DNA from: Saccoglossus kowalevskii
Taxonomy: Eukaryota; Hemichordata; Enteropneusta; Harrimaniidae
NCBI RefSeq assembly: GCF_000003605.2
Contig: NW_003134840.1
Span: 32,543-56,737, forward strand
DNA: 24,195 nucleotides
Direction: 5' to 3'
The notes beneath the pieces were generated by a model. It saw only the letters and a program-made list of their open reading frames with translations. It was not told the origin of the DNA and did not search any database. The position numbers were made by a program, and so were the translations under genes. Positions 11,001 through 19,669 of this stretch are shown piece after piece; position 1 is the first letter of the stretch, and every line of letters starts with the position of its first letter.

Positions 11001-13441
11001 GTCTTGCTGCTGGAATGTGTCTTTATTTAAAAGTGTTGTCAAAAGGTTGAACTCTTTATTCTTATCATATGTTCAATTAAGAATATTATGTCTAGCTGTG
11101 AATAACACATACAAGGAAATATCAAAGTAACCACTCCTTATGAGCAAAGCCATTTTATCCAATTTAATATATACCAATTTGACAACGATCAATACTAATT
11201 TATATATAAATTTGTTCTAGTCATGTTATTTACACAATAACGACCCCCCCCCCCATAGTTTCTATAATGGATGAGGGCAACGGAAAGTTCAAGTTAATGT
11301 GTTATTACTAAGCCGAATATTATTGCGTCCTTACACGAATCCAATATACGCTTTGGGGATTCATTATTGCTATTAACACCACCATCAATTCTGAACAAAT
11401 TTAGTTAATTCTGAGTTTGTTTGTTTTTTGTTATTAATTTACTTTCGAATACGATTTACATCACGCAGTGACGATATAAAGCTAAGGCGTCCTTAACAAC
11501 TTTAATTTTGAAATGTTGATTTGTGACATGCAATAATGGACAGCGCGTCGTTCTTCATTCACCAGATAATATAACGCAACTGTTAAAAAGTAACACGGTT
11601 TAAATATAATAAACAAAACATACTCCCTATAAGAATAACATGTTTCCCTTTCAGTATAATTCTAATATAATTCTGTTTCAATTTCCTGTTACAGTCACAT
11701 TTTCAATTGAATAAATCAATCCATCTCTGCTGAATATTCCTTTATTTCTCAAAAAAATACCTACCATGACAACAGCCTCCGGTTTCTCTTGATGAACCTC
11801 GAACATGGCTCCCAGAAACGTGTGCAAATGACTTCACCCCAGTATTTATCGATCAGTCCCCACGTAACATACAAGACAGCAAATACGGTAAAAATCAACA
11901 ATGCCAACGCACGGTGAAAGTCTTTCAACATTGCAAATGAGAAATATATTACGTAAATGACTAGTAAAACACCGTAGGTGGCATACCGTATGTACTTTCT
12001 ATGATGTCGACAATATGACGTGATTGCGTGGTCCAGTTGGTCGATTGTCTATGCAGAGAAAAATACAACATACATCATTCTCACATATCATTCAAAGCAC
12101 GAGTGTTTGTTTATACAACATACTATCGCTTTTTTGGATATTGAGGGTGAAAATTGCTGAAGGAATGTAAGGCCACATATATGTAAGAACCCTGCAGAAA
12201 ATATGACTAAAATTCTATTTTTTGAATTATTAATATGTATATATTTGTGGGTTCTTATATATATATTCAATTATTTATTGTTATATTGTTATATCGATTT
12301 TATTATAATTTATGTATTTGCTAAATAATATTGTAAGTTTGCCAACTGCTAATGTGGCGGTAATTAATACAGAAAGTAACAAGAAAAAAAAATAATCGGA
12401 TAATAATATTAAGGTCAGATTCTTGAAGGGTGTATGATATAATTTTATGTTCTAATTGTGCGCTACAAGAGATGTAAGATTTAAGATTATTATATATAAT
12501 TATGAAACTATCATTACCAAAAAAACAATAATATTCCAGTTAAAATCTAATTTAATAAATATTTGGAAAGCTTACTCTTGTGAGACAGTTACTGGGAGTG
12601 ATGGCGGGCTCCTCTTCTTCACTTTCCCCGTTGTCTTTTTCAATTGGCGTTGAAGGGAGTTGGTCAGGCGATAGAGAATCCGGTACTGGGTCATCTTCCG
12701 TATGAGTAGGTTTCATTTTAAACCATACCTTTAAAAACCCAAAGTAATTCAGAGATTAAAAGTTGGTCCAAGTAGGTCATCAAATTCGCTACCCTCGTTC
12801 ACAGCTAGTCATGCTGTAACCACTAAATTCCTCCACAAATATAATTATTGCCTTACGACTTGGCCGGCGAATGTCTGATTTGAGTTTGCTGTGGGGCAAT
12901 CTGGTGCAGGTTTAAGTAGGTGACGAGTCCACGAATAGTTGATGCAATCGCACAAACTAACTAGATCAAATGAAATCTGCAATGGTGTAATTATATGTTA
13001 AATTTTACCCAATATTGTGTGTGTGTAACGTCAAGTAAGAAGGCAAATCAGATTTCACATAGATTACTATTATATAGTAGTGGTGGTGGTAGGTAATCGT
13101 AGTTACTGGTGAATTATCCAATATATAGCCAGACCGTTTTAGCAATTTGCCCTTCATCAATCAATATTCTGAATAGAGTGAGAGATCGTGGAATATATAT
13201 TTATCATTATCAATATAAACTCATGGTTGATTTTTCATGGTTGCTATTCTGGCTGGGGCATTCGCGTGATTTGTCTCATATTTGGTCACTTTTGCCATGA
13301 CCTCCAACCATGTTGTTGCGAACGTAAATCGACAAGTGTACTCACCTGTTGGTTCACCTTATCGCCATGGGAATTGGCTAGATTGCTGTCTACTCCTACT
13401 TGGACATATTGCGCTGATGATGTACGTGAAGTGATCTCCAT
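7279..13441 (-). CDS. SLC28A3-like: SLC28/CNT sodium-coupled nucleoside transporter-like gene, 10 firm + 2 candidate coding exons
   Basis: Member of the concentrative nucleoside transporter family, plasma-membrane proteins that import nucleosides with Na+ (or H+). Coding segments on the minus strand, 5' to 3': 13441-13346 and 12976-12857 (candidates), 12728-12576, 12048-11765, 10588-10432, 10102-9879 (holds the N gap), 9782-9621, 9070-8814, 8649-8481, 8338-8162, 7911-7731, 7397-7279. Every junction has GT/AG and phases match throughout. Length is 648 residues without, or 688 with, the second candidate exon, taking the gap as 18 bases. Visible family motifs: FLEYADVGAEFVF, YATIAG, the CNT signature GVKTFLNEFVAY, and ATYALCGF. 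The C-terminal tail carries four N-glycosylation sequons (one NST, one NAT, two NYT) and ends in TGA, as expected for an extracellular CNT tail. Oddity: the usual GQTEAP is GMTAAP and ANIGS is SNIGG. Family membership is near certain; orthology to a particular human SLC28 and the substrate are not. Confidence 0.93.
7731..7911 (-). CDS. SLC28A3-like: SLC28-like gene, exon VRSEVIATYALCGFSNIGG
   Basis: 181 bases, phase 0 to phase 1. It includes SEVIATYALCGFSNIGG, then FGSLVPSKKTEIT and VRALIAGSVTCFMTACVAG, all matching the last membrane region of CNTs. Phe and Asn of GFSN match the ribose-contact positions Phe366 and Asn368. The position of Ser371 is Gly here (SNIGG against ANIGS). Acceptor CTCTAG, donor G|GTAAGC. 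Confidence 0.96.
8014..8057. repeat. (AT)n microsatellite in an SLC28-like intron
   Basis: About 44 bases of alternating TA with one AA interruption, in the intron between the NEFVAY exon and the VRSEVIATY exon. Confidence 0.95.
8162..8338 (-). CDS. SLC28A3-like: SLC28-like gene, exon with NEFVAY signature
   Basis: 59 codons, phase 0 at both ends. It begins FLCRYVLYPVAWLMGVDPQD and contains GVKTFLNEFVAYKQL, an exact fit to the eukaryotic CNT signature (G/A)xKx3NEFVA(Y/M/F). The Glu of NEFVA is the ribose-contacting acidic residue (Glu332 in V. cholerae CNT) and is kept. Acceptor TTACAG, donor TCG|GTAGTA. Confidence 0.96.
8481..8649 (-). CDS. SLC28A3-like: SLC28-like gene, exon NILEAAANGATDG
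   Basis: 169 bases, completing the split Arg codon. It reads TEKNILEAAANGATDGMNIC, then a hydrophobic stretch through LSTLAFLNAVLSWLG to PELNFQ. Human CNT3 has the same order (NLLEAA..., ALSWFG, PQLSFE). Acceptor GTCCCAG, donor CAG|GTGAAA. Confidence 0.95.
8814..9070 (-). CDS. SLC28A3-like: SLC28-like gene, exon TAAPLVV to YTPKR
   Basis: 257 bases, phase 0 to phase 2. It begins TAAPLVVKPYLNDMTSSEIH, where most CNTs have TEAP or TESP, so the acidic base-binding residue is Ala here. It continues with YATIAGNILGVYAAFGIS and SHLLSASVMSAPAALAVSK, both classic CNT blocks. The Thr-Ile of YATIAG matches the remaining Na+-site positions. In GNILG the usual Ser-Val is Asn-Ile. The end (GRPKTKHQ...) is a hydrophilic loop. 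Acceptor TTTCCAG, donor CG|GTGAGT. Confidence 0.95.
9621..9782 (-). CDS. SLC28A3-like: SLC28-like gene, exon with first hairpin and altered base-binding site
   Basis: 54 codons, phase 0 at both ends: ALPAIIFFSYIMEMLFYTGL, then ...GAEAMTAAANVFMGM. It covers the region leading into re-entrant hairpin HP1. The Asn of ANVF matches the Na+-ligand Asn149 of Vibrio cholerae CNT. The final Met takes the place of Gln154, the base-contacting residue of the GQTE motif. Acceptor TTTCCAG, donor ATG|GTAAGT. Confidence 0.93.
9879..10102 (-). CDS. SLC28A3-like: SLC28-like gene, exon interrupted by the assembly gap
   Basis: Starts after a strong polypyrimidine acceptor (CTTCTTACAG) with VNWGTV, runs into the N block, and resumes with QFLIGIIVLRTSVGF. 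It continues through FLEYADVGAEFVFSAPLE to FIFK and donor AAG|GTACAC. Animal CNTs have about six residues (pattern xWGxxL) between these two pieces, so the missing sequence should be about 18 bases. The 50 Ns also break the frame, since 50 is not a multiple of three, so the gap length is a placeholder. Confidence 0.88.
10036..10085. other. Assembly gap (50 N) inside an SLC28-like exon
   Basis: Run of 50 N. Both flanks are coding and belong to the same exon by family alignment. The expected missing length is about 18 bases, so the 50 is not a measured size. It must be bridged before any translation. Confidence 0.98.
10432..10588 (-). CDS. SLC28A3-like: SLC28-like gene, membrane exon ending SKRPGF
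   Basis: 157 bases. It reads LVYILLLAALIAFAGYVGIF, then a hydrophobic stretch GVGIVVFILASLL ending in SKRPGF, the counterpart of the FLFSKYP region in human CNTs. The donor is TTT|GTATGT. A GT six bases earlier (CCCG|GTTTTG) would put a stop codon at the next junction, so the GTATGT site is chosen. Acceptor CTTTGCAG. Confidence 0.88.
10589..11764. other. Largest confirmed intron of the SLC28-like gene
   Basis: Lies between donor TG|GTAGGT and acceptor CTTTGCAG. It holds a C11 run and a 144-codon plus-strand open frame (10696-11130) with no recognisable domain, Cys- and aromatic-rich in the manner of translated AT-rich non-coding DNA. No nested gene is supported. Confidence 0.6.
11244..11254. 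repeat. C11 homopolymer in an SLC28-like intron
   Basis: Run of eleven C in otherwise AT-rich intron DNA. Its length is likely to vary or be miscalled. Confidence 0.9.
11765..12048 (-). CDS. SLC28A3-like: SLC28-like gene, exon with first two membrane segments
   Basis: 284 bases, phase 0 to phase 2. It begins TIDQLDHAITSYCRHH. It contains two hydrophobic segments: one around RYATYGVLLVIYVIYFSFAM, and, after the FHRALAL motif shared with human CNTs, one around LLIFTVFAVLYVTWGLI. A basic loop (RFIKRNRRLLSW) ends the exon. Acceptor GCATAG, donor TG|GTAGGT; the split Trp codon is completed by the next exon. Confidence 0.88.
12576..12728 (-). CDS. SLC28A3-like: SLC28-like gene, acidic N-terminal cytoplasmic exon
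   Basis: 51 codons, starting VWFKMKPTHTEDDPVPDS, then an acidic run (ESEEEEPA), ending CLTR at donor AGA|GTAAGC. The acceptor is TTTTTAAAG|GTATGG. The segment resembles in character the charged, disordered N terminus of animal CNTs. It joins in phase 0 to TIDQLDHAI of the next exon. Alternative: if the upstream exons are untranslated, the internal ATG at 12716-12714 would start a protein of about 612 residues. Confidence 0.75.
12857..12976 (-). CDS. SLC28A3-like: Candidate second coding exon of the SLC28-like gene (possibly alternative)
   Basis: Exactly 120 bases, open for 40 codons in the required frame, bounded by an acceptor (TTGCAG|ATT) and a good donor (GTC|GTAAGG). Both ends are phase 0, so it can be included or skipped without changing the downstream frame. 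The peptide begins ISFDLVSLCDCINYSW. I recognise no domain in it. A 40-codon open stretch can arise by chance, so this is a splice-signal-based call only. Confidence 0.35.
13346..13441 (-). CDS. SLC28A3-like: Candidate first coding exon of the SLC28-like gene
   Basis: Open segment of 32 codons starting MEITSRTSSAQYVQVG and ending in frame at a strong donor (CAG|GTGAGTA). The ATG has A at -3 and G at +4, and an in-frame TGA lies 14 codons upstream, which supports this start. The exon is phase 0 and reads without a stop into either the 12976-12857 or the 12728 exon. A long, poorly conserved cytoplasmic N terminus is normal for animal CNTs, so lack of recognisable homology is expected. If unused, translation could start at the ATG at 12716-12714. 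Confidence 0.5.
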
Positions 13442-13978
13442 GCTGCTAACTTGTATGGTGCATTCAAATGATACTGAATATCAACCTGTTTAGTGCAAAT
13501 AATGGAAAAATTGTGTTTTTTTTATATACGGCCATTCGAATTTTATGAAGGTTATGCGTATGAATATACAGACTCGGTCTTATTTTGTCATCCTGATATG
13601 ATGGAATGATATAATACGAGGTTTTATGGGGTCAGTTAATCTGATCATGGCATTTTCAGACGTTTTCAGATATTGTGTCACAGAAACATTATTACATAGC
13701 AGCTAAAATGTTTTCCAATAATATACACTTTACTAAAACAACAATCTTATGCATTCATTTTAAATCGTCTAAATGATTGTAGGATTATTGGAGGCATTGA
13801 GGCTATTGTAATGCATGTGCATACACCCTCAACAGAGTGGTGGGTGGTATATGACTAGTGGGATTATACTTGATTAGTTATATTAGGGATGCAACAAACG
13901 CCAAAGGTGATTGCAAGAAATACCTCAGTGTTCACTTCTGCATAGCTTCCCTTGATATAATTATGCATGCAAGCGAAT

Positions 13979-13986
13979 GACGTCAC
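13979..13986. promoter_or_regulatory. CRE palindrome TGACGTCA
   Basis: Perfect CREB/ATF consensus about 540 bases upstream of the candidate start codon of the SLC28-like gene. The surrounding GAATGACGTCACTCG also occurs at 3443-3457 next to the recombinase fragment, so it may belong to a repeat rather than to the transporter promoter. Confidence 0.35.
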
Positions 13987-14302
13987 TCGGTTTAAAAATA
14001 GGCGGAGCATGGCTCGGTTCAACAAAATAAAGGTCACTGATCTATGTGATATTTTCGCTGTTCTTTCGTGCTCGTGGTCAGCAGAGATTTTTCAGGGTTT
14101 TAAACCGGAGACCAATGTAAATGTAAAAGCGTATTCAACTTTCTATATCCTGTGTATAGTACACAATGACGTGTCCACCGATTCTGTGATTGGCAGTTTG
14201 CTTCGTGACGTTGCATGAGCTATCAATCATCCTCTGTTTAGTACCGGTGCAAAACCACGTAATGTCGCGTGAGAGCGTTTACAAGCGTTAAACAATCCTC
14301 AG

Positions 14303-14317
14303 CCCCCCCCCCCCCCC
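14303..14317. repeat. C15 homopolymer
   Basis: Fifteen C in a row; a likely length-variable or miscalled site. Confidence 0.9.
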
Positions 14318-14723
14318 GTCTACGCTAAAATGCCTGTGGCATATCTTGCAAACGCCTTGCCGATTAAGTATACTAACAACTTTAAGTTTTCACAATACTA
14401 AGATGACGCCACATTTTCTTCATGAATTCTTTGAGGAGTTGATATATGTATTTTGTCTAAATTTAATAAAAGTCTTATTATATTTTGTTGTAATTCCAAT
14501 TTGTTTGGCGGTCAATGATTTTTACAAACTCATGTGTTCGTCGACTTTCTTTTAACTTTTATAGGTACTTTTTTTTTATTTGCGAATACAAGAAATACAA
14601 GAAGGGAAAACAAAGAAGTTGGAACGAATGGAAACATTAGGAATGATTATATATTTGAAAAAAAGGACAAAAGCCAATAAAGAAATGACAGAAAAAACAG
14701 AAATGTTACAGTGTTACATTGAG

Positions 14724-15020
14724 TTAAACTTGATTCCACAAAATCAACAGTATTCCATTTTCTATTAAAATGTCCGTTTTCAGGTTTCGAGCTGCAATGT
14801 AGCGCTCTATTTCAAAGTATTTTTTGAAAGAAAGTTCAACCTGAGTGGCATCTGGTTTACAGCTGTTCTTATGTGATAAATAGATATGATATTTACAGCA
14901 AATTATGAAATGGTTTAATACAAGTGTATTTTCGTTACCCACACCAAGCATAATTTCTACATTTGATAAATTAATGACTTTTTTGTCCATTTTTTCTATA
15001 TGACCAAACATTCCCTCCAA
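14724..15020 (-). pseudogene. LINE 3' ORF end
   Basis: Contains LVLNHFIICCKYHIYLSHKN and FEIERYIAARN, matching the 'NHl.LlaKyyIy.cK...E.yia..n' end of L1/Tx1-type ORF2 proteins. It is separated from the RT by the insertion at 15418-16094. Confidence 0.7.
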
Positions 15021-15285
15021 AACTGTCTAATGAAAGTACATTTAAGGATAATATATTCAACATGATAATTGCAGAACATACACAACGAACAGTCTACCAG
15101 ACCCCACTGACAAAGTTGTTTGTTAGTCAGAATGGCCCGATGTAAAATTTAAACAGAAGAGCTTGTAGTTTAGTATCACTTGTACAGCAGAAAGCTAAAT
15201 CATGTATGTAAGCCCATTGTGCACTTCAAGTTTATCTTCCCATTTATTATGAACTTTCAATAATATGCTATGATTTGTGTCCATG

Positions 15286-15417
15286 AGTATGTTGTAGACT
15301 GTTCTATGTGGCTTCTTTTTATTTGAAAAAAGAGCAATAAAGTTGATTTTCAAGATTTTGGTATTGCATTAATAAGCATCTAGTATTCTATAAAAATAAC
15401 CTTAAAATTATTCCATC
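15286..15417. repeat. 132-bp direct repeat, left copy
   Basis: Begins AGTATGTTGTAGACTG and ends ATTATTCCATC. Identical over 132 bases to 16095-16226. It is LINE-derived sequence (minus strand reads IPKSWKSTLLLF) and abuts the LTR-like insertion exactly at TGTCATG. Confidence 0.95.
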
Positions 15418-16094
15418 TGTCATGAATTTGTTTTTGCGTATCTGTTAACCGACTTAATTAGTTGATTATTAGCTGAATTGCTGTGTTATGTCTGTCATCG
15501 TTTAGGCTTATTTGAAGTTTTGGACGGAACTTGGCTCAGTGATTTGGAACTAACTACCAGATAACCGTCGCGATTCTGACAGTTTATATTCATAGTTATT
15601 AATGTAGTGAACGATTAATCAAAAGATATGACGTATTCAGTACTTAGTGTTATTGGCTTTATGATTGAAGGTTACGCCTTAGAGTCTTTTACTGTTTTGT
15701 AATTGGTTAGAGTTTTGAAAATGAATAAAGAGAGTTTGAGTTGGTCTTGGAGAGCACAGCACGATAGAGGCAGTCGAGAGAGAGTGCAGTCCTGGAGAGT
15801 CGAGTCCAGTCCAGGGGCGAGCCTTGAGGCAGTCCAGTCTTGGGCGAGTCTTGGTTCAGCCTTGTGAGAGTCTTGGGGACTTTTCCCCAGGGCGCTGTGT
15901 CTTATAGAGTGCTCCAAAAGATCGACTTAGACGAGAGTTGAAACGTATTTCGTTGTGTGTGCCTTATTTGACTGTAAAGTTAAAGTGACTTTCCCGATCC
16001 CGTACCTCAAGGGGACGCGATAGAGAGACGAGACGAGATTCCCCCCCCCTGACAAGTGTGGAGAACCCAGAGAGAAGAGAATTTCCCCCTGATA
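15418..16094 (-). mobile_element. Third copy of the ~690-bp LTR-like element, inside the LINE
   Basis: 677 bases, reverse complement of the copy at 4820-5513 from end to end (plus strand begins TGTCATGAATTTG, ends CCCCCTGATA). High identity, with length differences mainly in the CAAGACTC-rich block. The conserved TATAAG block is at 15901-15906 (CTTATA on the plus strand). Apparent open frames here (15672-15917, 15964-16146) are not genes. The flanks are the 132-bp repeats described separately. Confidence 0.82.
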
Positions 16095-16226
16095 AGTATG
16101 TTGTAGACTGTTCTATGTGGCTTCTTTTTATTTGAAAAAAGAGCAATAAAGTTGATTTTCAAGATTTTGGTATTGCATTAATAAGCATCTAGTATTCTAT
16201 AAAAATAACCTTAAAATTATTCCATC
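16095..16226. repeat. 132-bp direct repeat, right copy
   Basis: Identical to 15286-15417 by reading, and abuts the other end of the insertion exactly after CTGATA. Together the two copies look like an exceptionally long target-site duplication. Confidence 0.95.
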
Positions 16227-16776
16227 ATCAAATTCCCCTCATCATTAAGCAAGTCATTCACATATTTTTTTCTCTGCAAAACCTCCTTTTTAATATAGGA
16301 GTCATCAATACATATTTGAGAGTTGTACCAAAGTGTCTGATTTTGAATTATACCGCATTTATCTTTTCTGGAGATACAAAGTTCCAACGTAAAAATAGCA
16401 GAGAAAAGAGCTTTCTACGGATGTGAGCAGTTTAACAATGACCTTAAATCCAAGCCGTTTTTAACAAGCTTGCAGACCTTGCCTTGTTCATTAAAATCAA
16501 TACCCCTTGTTCTCGCGAAAGACTAAGTGTCTCTCTGCTGATCTTTGCTCTTTTTCCATTCCAAATGAAATCAAAAATTACATTATTAAGTTAATTGAAA
16601 TAATCATTGCACGGATTTGGCAACGATGTAAAAAGATGAACTAATTGTGTTACCACCAGACCTTTAACTACTGTTATCTTACCAATTAGTGATAATGATC
16701 TCTGTTTCCACATTGACAATAGTGAAGTTATCTTTTTGAGTCTGGTCCTATAATTCTTTGCCACCATTTTCTTCAA
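16227..16776 (-). pseudogene. LINE C-terminal (post-RT) region, broken
   Basis: The block at 16776-16591 reads KKMVAKNYRTRLKKITSLLS and SLSLIGKITVVKGLVVTQLV, the 'W..R.LSl.GKi.vvK.l' signature after the RT palm in L1/Tx1-type elements. A further block near 16340-16230 reads QTLWYNSQICIDDSYIKKEV. Frames are interrupted. The reading continues through the duplicated 132-bp segment and resumes after the insertion. Confidence 0.75.
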
Positions 16777-16799
16777 ATCTAAATCGGTAAGACCGGAAA

Positions 16800-17418
16800 T
16801 GTGACCGAAATAGCCCTGGATGGAAAAGACTGACTTTATAGCAACTCTGAACCATCAAGTGTCAAACATAAATCATCGGCATACTGCCCCAATAACAATT
16901 CCTTGTGTTGAATTTTTACACCCCTGACATTAGTATTTTTGCGCCAAAGCCACAACAAGCAGTTCAATACCTAAAATGAAGAGGTAAGGAGACAAAGGGT
17001 CTCCCTGCCTTACCCCCCTAGAAACATTGAACATTTCACAAGTATAACCATTGTTTATAACACAATTTCTTATATCAGTATAAAAACATTTGATCCAATT
17101 TCTTAAATTTATATCAAAGTTATATTTGTGTAAATTAGCATCAATATATTCCCATTCTATACTGTCAAATGCCTTTTCAAAGTCCAGTAACAATAAAAGC
17201 CCTGGAATTTGATTTTCTTCTGTATAATGCAACATATCATAAACAAAACGAGTATTGTGTCCTCTGAATCTGCCCTTTATATAACCTGTCTGAGTGTCAC
17301 TGATCAAAATACGCTCTGCTATACAACTAGTGGCAATTGTATAGTCAGTGTTTAAAAAGAGTGATCGGACGCCAATTTGATTTATGGGATGGATTAAAAA
17401 GAACTTAATATCGTGCAA
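16800..17418 (-). pseudogene. LINE reverse transcriptase domain, broken
   Basis: The block at 17418-16930 reads LNTDYTIATSCIAERI, QTGYIKGRFRGHNTRFVYD, GLLLLLDFEKAFDSIEWEY, and RGVRQGDPLSPYLFILGIEL, the successive RT blocks. A stop follows. YADDLCLTLDGSE (16883 downward) then keeps both catalytic Asp residues. The sequence after YADD is shortened. This region is better preserved than the RT fragment at 2971 and is of similar general type. Confidence 0.88.
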
Positions 17419-17956
17419 AATAAACTAAAAAAAATCTGAGAAAAAGCCATCACTACCAGGACTTTTACTGTTTTCCATATGTTTAAGAACATGGAGGCAT
17501 TCAGATGGTGTTATAGCGCCATCAGCAGTGCCTGCTGCTCAGCTGACAATTGCGGTAAGAGCACATCAAACCTGTAATTATTAATCTGTAATTATTAATC
17601 TTTTCATAAAATCGCCTTTCTTCAGCTAGAATTTCTTTGGGGTCTGTAACAATTGTGTCATCAATTTTGAGGACGGTGATTGTTTTTTCACTATAATTTT
17701 TAATTATAATTTAGAAAATATTTAGTGCATTTCAATTTTCCAGGCTTTTGAGCGAAGCATTATCCCCCTTGATTTTTATGAAAAACTTCTAATTCTTGTT
17801 TTTTCTTCTCTAAATCTGAAACCAAACGAAAAGAACTATTCACAGCAATATTTTCCTCCAAGTCATTAATTTGAGACTCCAAATTTAATTGATATTTATT
17901 CCTTTCTTTTTTCTTTTGAGAACTATAAGCAATTGTCATACCCCTAATATTCATTT

Positions 17957-18742
17957 TTAATACATCAAAAAAGAGCTGTGGGTCAATGGTAAAAGGCAAT
18001 TGAATTCATCAAGATCAATATTTTCTGTGTTAACATACTGTTTGGTTATTTCATTAATAGAATCTTTTACTTTTTTAACATATTCTTTATCATTTAACAA
18101 TGAAGTATTCAACTTCCAAAAACCACGACCTTGCAAGGTAAAATTACATGACAACGTTATTAAACTGTGGTCTGACCTATGCCCATATGAGATACTTGCT
18201 TTAGTCACAAATGTAGTAATATCAGAAGATACGAGGAAGTAATCAAGGCGACTCTGTTGTAATGAATTTGGTTTGTGTCTGGTATAACGAATTGTCTTGG
18301 CATTTTTATCTCTCCAAATGTCACTCAAACTATAAATATCTTTTAATCTTTCGACTACTAATTTCGCCTTAGGATTATTTTGTACTTTATAGTTTTTGAA
18401 TCTGAATTAATATTGGGAAAAATATTCCAGTCTCCACACAAAATAACACTGAGATTTCCAAAATCCTCTAAAATGTCAACAATGTCATTAAAAATCTGGT
18501 TTATCTGTATTTAGGCCATAAATAGTACCCAACGTAAAACGCTGGTTTTTGACTGTCAAATCAAGAAACATATAGTTCCCATTGCTATCCCCTTTAAAAC
18601 CATGGATTGTATGTTCAAAATTATTTTTCAAAAAAATCACAACACCCCGAGAGTGGCCCTTATATGGGCTAATGAAACATTTATAACCCCATTCACTTTC
18701 CCATTTTTCTTTCTTACCCACCTGACAATATATTGTAAACAT
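17957..18742 (-). pseudogene. LINE endonuclease domain, broken
   Basis: The block at 18742-18488 has ESEWGYKCFISPYKGHSRGV and LDLTVKNQRFTLGTIYGLN, the IYGPN-type motif of AP endonucleases. After a frame break, the block at 18328-17957 has TRHKPNSLQQSRLDYFLVSS and the catalytic-type SDHSLI. The QETH metal-binding motif at the start is degraded to TIYC. The enzyme would nick target DNA to prime reverse transcription; this copy cannot. Confidence 0.82.
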
Positions 18743-18860
18743 ACAACCTTGAGGATGAGGCTCCTTAGGTTAGTATTTTAATGGCCCCAAATGTATTGTC
18801 ATTTTCAGGTTGAAGATGGTTTGGAAGGTTAGGTGGGTTGTGAGTATTTCCCGCCCGTAA

Positions 18861-19669
18861 TTATTGAGTTTTATAAACTTAAGAACAGAATCCACAGTCT
18901 TGTTAGTCTTTACCAGTTATACATGAAGTGAATAAACCAAGCAATTTAGACACGCAGTGGACCTCGGTGGAAGGGGCGGTGATAGCAGTTTGCTCCTCAC
19001 CATGGAAGAGGTCAACAAGTGGACCTTCCTCATTCTCTCAAATATACTGATAGATCAATGACTGGAGTTATTTTGTCACTCCAGCACCTGGGTCATTCGG
19101 AGGCTAGCGTTTTTTTAAAATACTTGCGATCCTATGCAACTATAAATGCAACAATACAAGGATCACACAGGGGTTGCTTAAAAGAGTTTAGCCTTAGCAA
19201 AATAACAAAAGTGGGGGCTGCCTAGAAACTATCGTTGTAAAGACTTTTTCTGAAAAGATCCTGTGCAAGTCCATAGCAAATATCTCATTTTCACGTTGAC
19301 ATAAAGGTTGCCCAAACCAGAATATGTGATGCTATACATATGGTGGTCAGCTTGCCAAATTTATGCTGGCGTAAGAGCTTTAAAACAAATACACTCAAAT
19401 GCCTTCAAAACAACCAATTTGAACAGCCTGCTTCCAATACATAGTAGCACTGGGAAAATTCCCTCATCCTATGGGTAGTGAACAACATATATCAAAGGGG
19501 AACCTTGTGTTTCGAGCAATGTGCGTCTAAATTTCGTCAACATTATTATAACCTAATTAACTACGATAGCAGCCGAGGAAAACACAATCGTAGAAATGTT
19601 GGTAAATCAGATTGGACATCCTAAGCACGTACATCTTTTTCCCAATTTCCCGAATGTTTTTAAGGTGCA
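18861..19669. other. Unassigned stretch between the LINE and the MITE-like element
   Basis: Less AT-rich than most of the window. An open plus-strand frame at 19019-19225 and the following sequence hint at old coding or mobile-element sequence, but I recognise no domain. No splice-consistent exon was found. Confidence 0.4.

Larger units (their letters stand above)
13442..14723. other. Region upstream of the SLC28-like gene
   Basis: Likely holds the transporter's promoter, as it directly precedes the candidate first exon on the minus strand. Visible items: a consensus CRE palindrome TGACGTCA (13979-13986), a C15 run (14303-14317), and CCAAT-type motifs. An open plus-strand frame at 13967-14218 has no recognisable domain. 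Confidence 0.5.
14724..18860 (-). mobile_element. Defective L1/Tx1-like LINE, split by an LTR-like insertion
   Basis: Reading on the minus strand: an ORF2 start-like piece (FGAIKILT near 18790), apurinic endonuclease (to 17957), linker, reverse transcriptase with intact YADD (16883-16872), and a C-terminal domain with the NHxIxxxKYxIY pattern, ending near 14724. Stops, frameshifts and small deletions occur between the open blocks, for example the loss of the LNVRGL-to-QETH segment around 18750-18780 and of sequence after YADD. It is interrupted at 15418-16094 by the ~690-bp element. Clade assignment is from motif style only. No poly-A tail or clear target duplication was identified, so the ends are approximate. 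Confidence 0.85.

Noticed and set aside
10696..11130. 144-codon plus-strand open frame in an intron
   Set aside because: No domain, composition like translated AT-rich intron, and no splice or promoter support.
13109..13493. Overlapping plus-strand open frames
   Set aside because: They overlie the candidate first SLC28 exon on the other strand and show no motifs.
15672..16146. Two minus-strand open frames rich in Ser, Arg and Leu
   Set aside because: They lie mostly within the LTR-like element, are not shared as open frames by its other copies, and have no recognisable domain.
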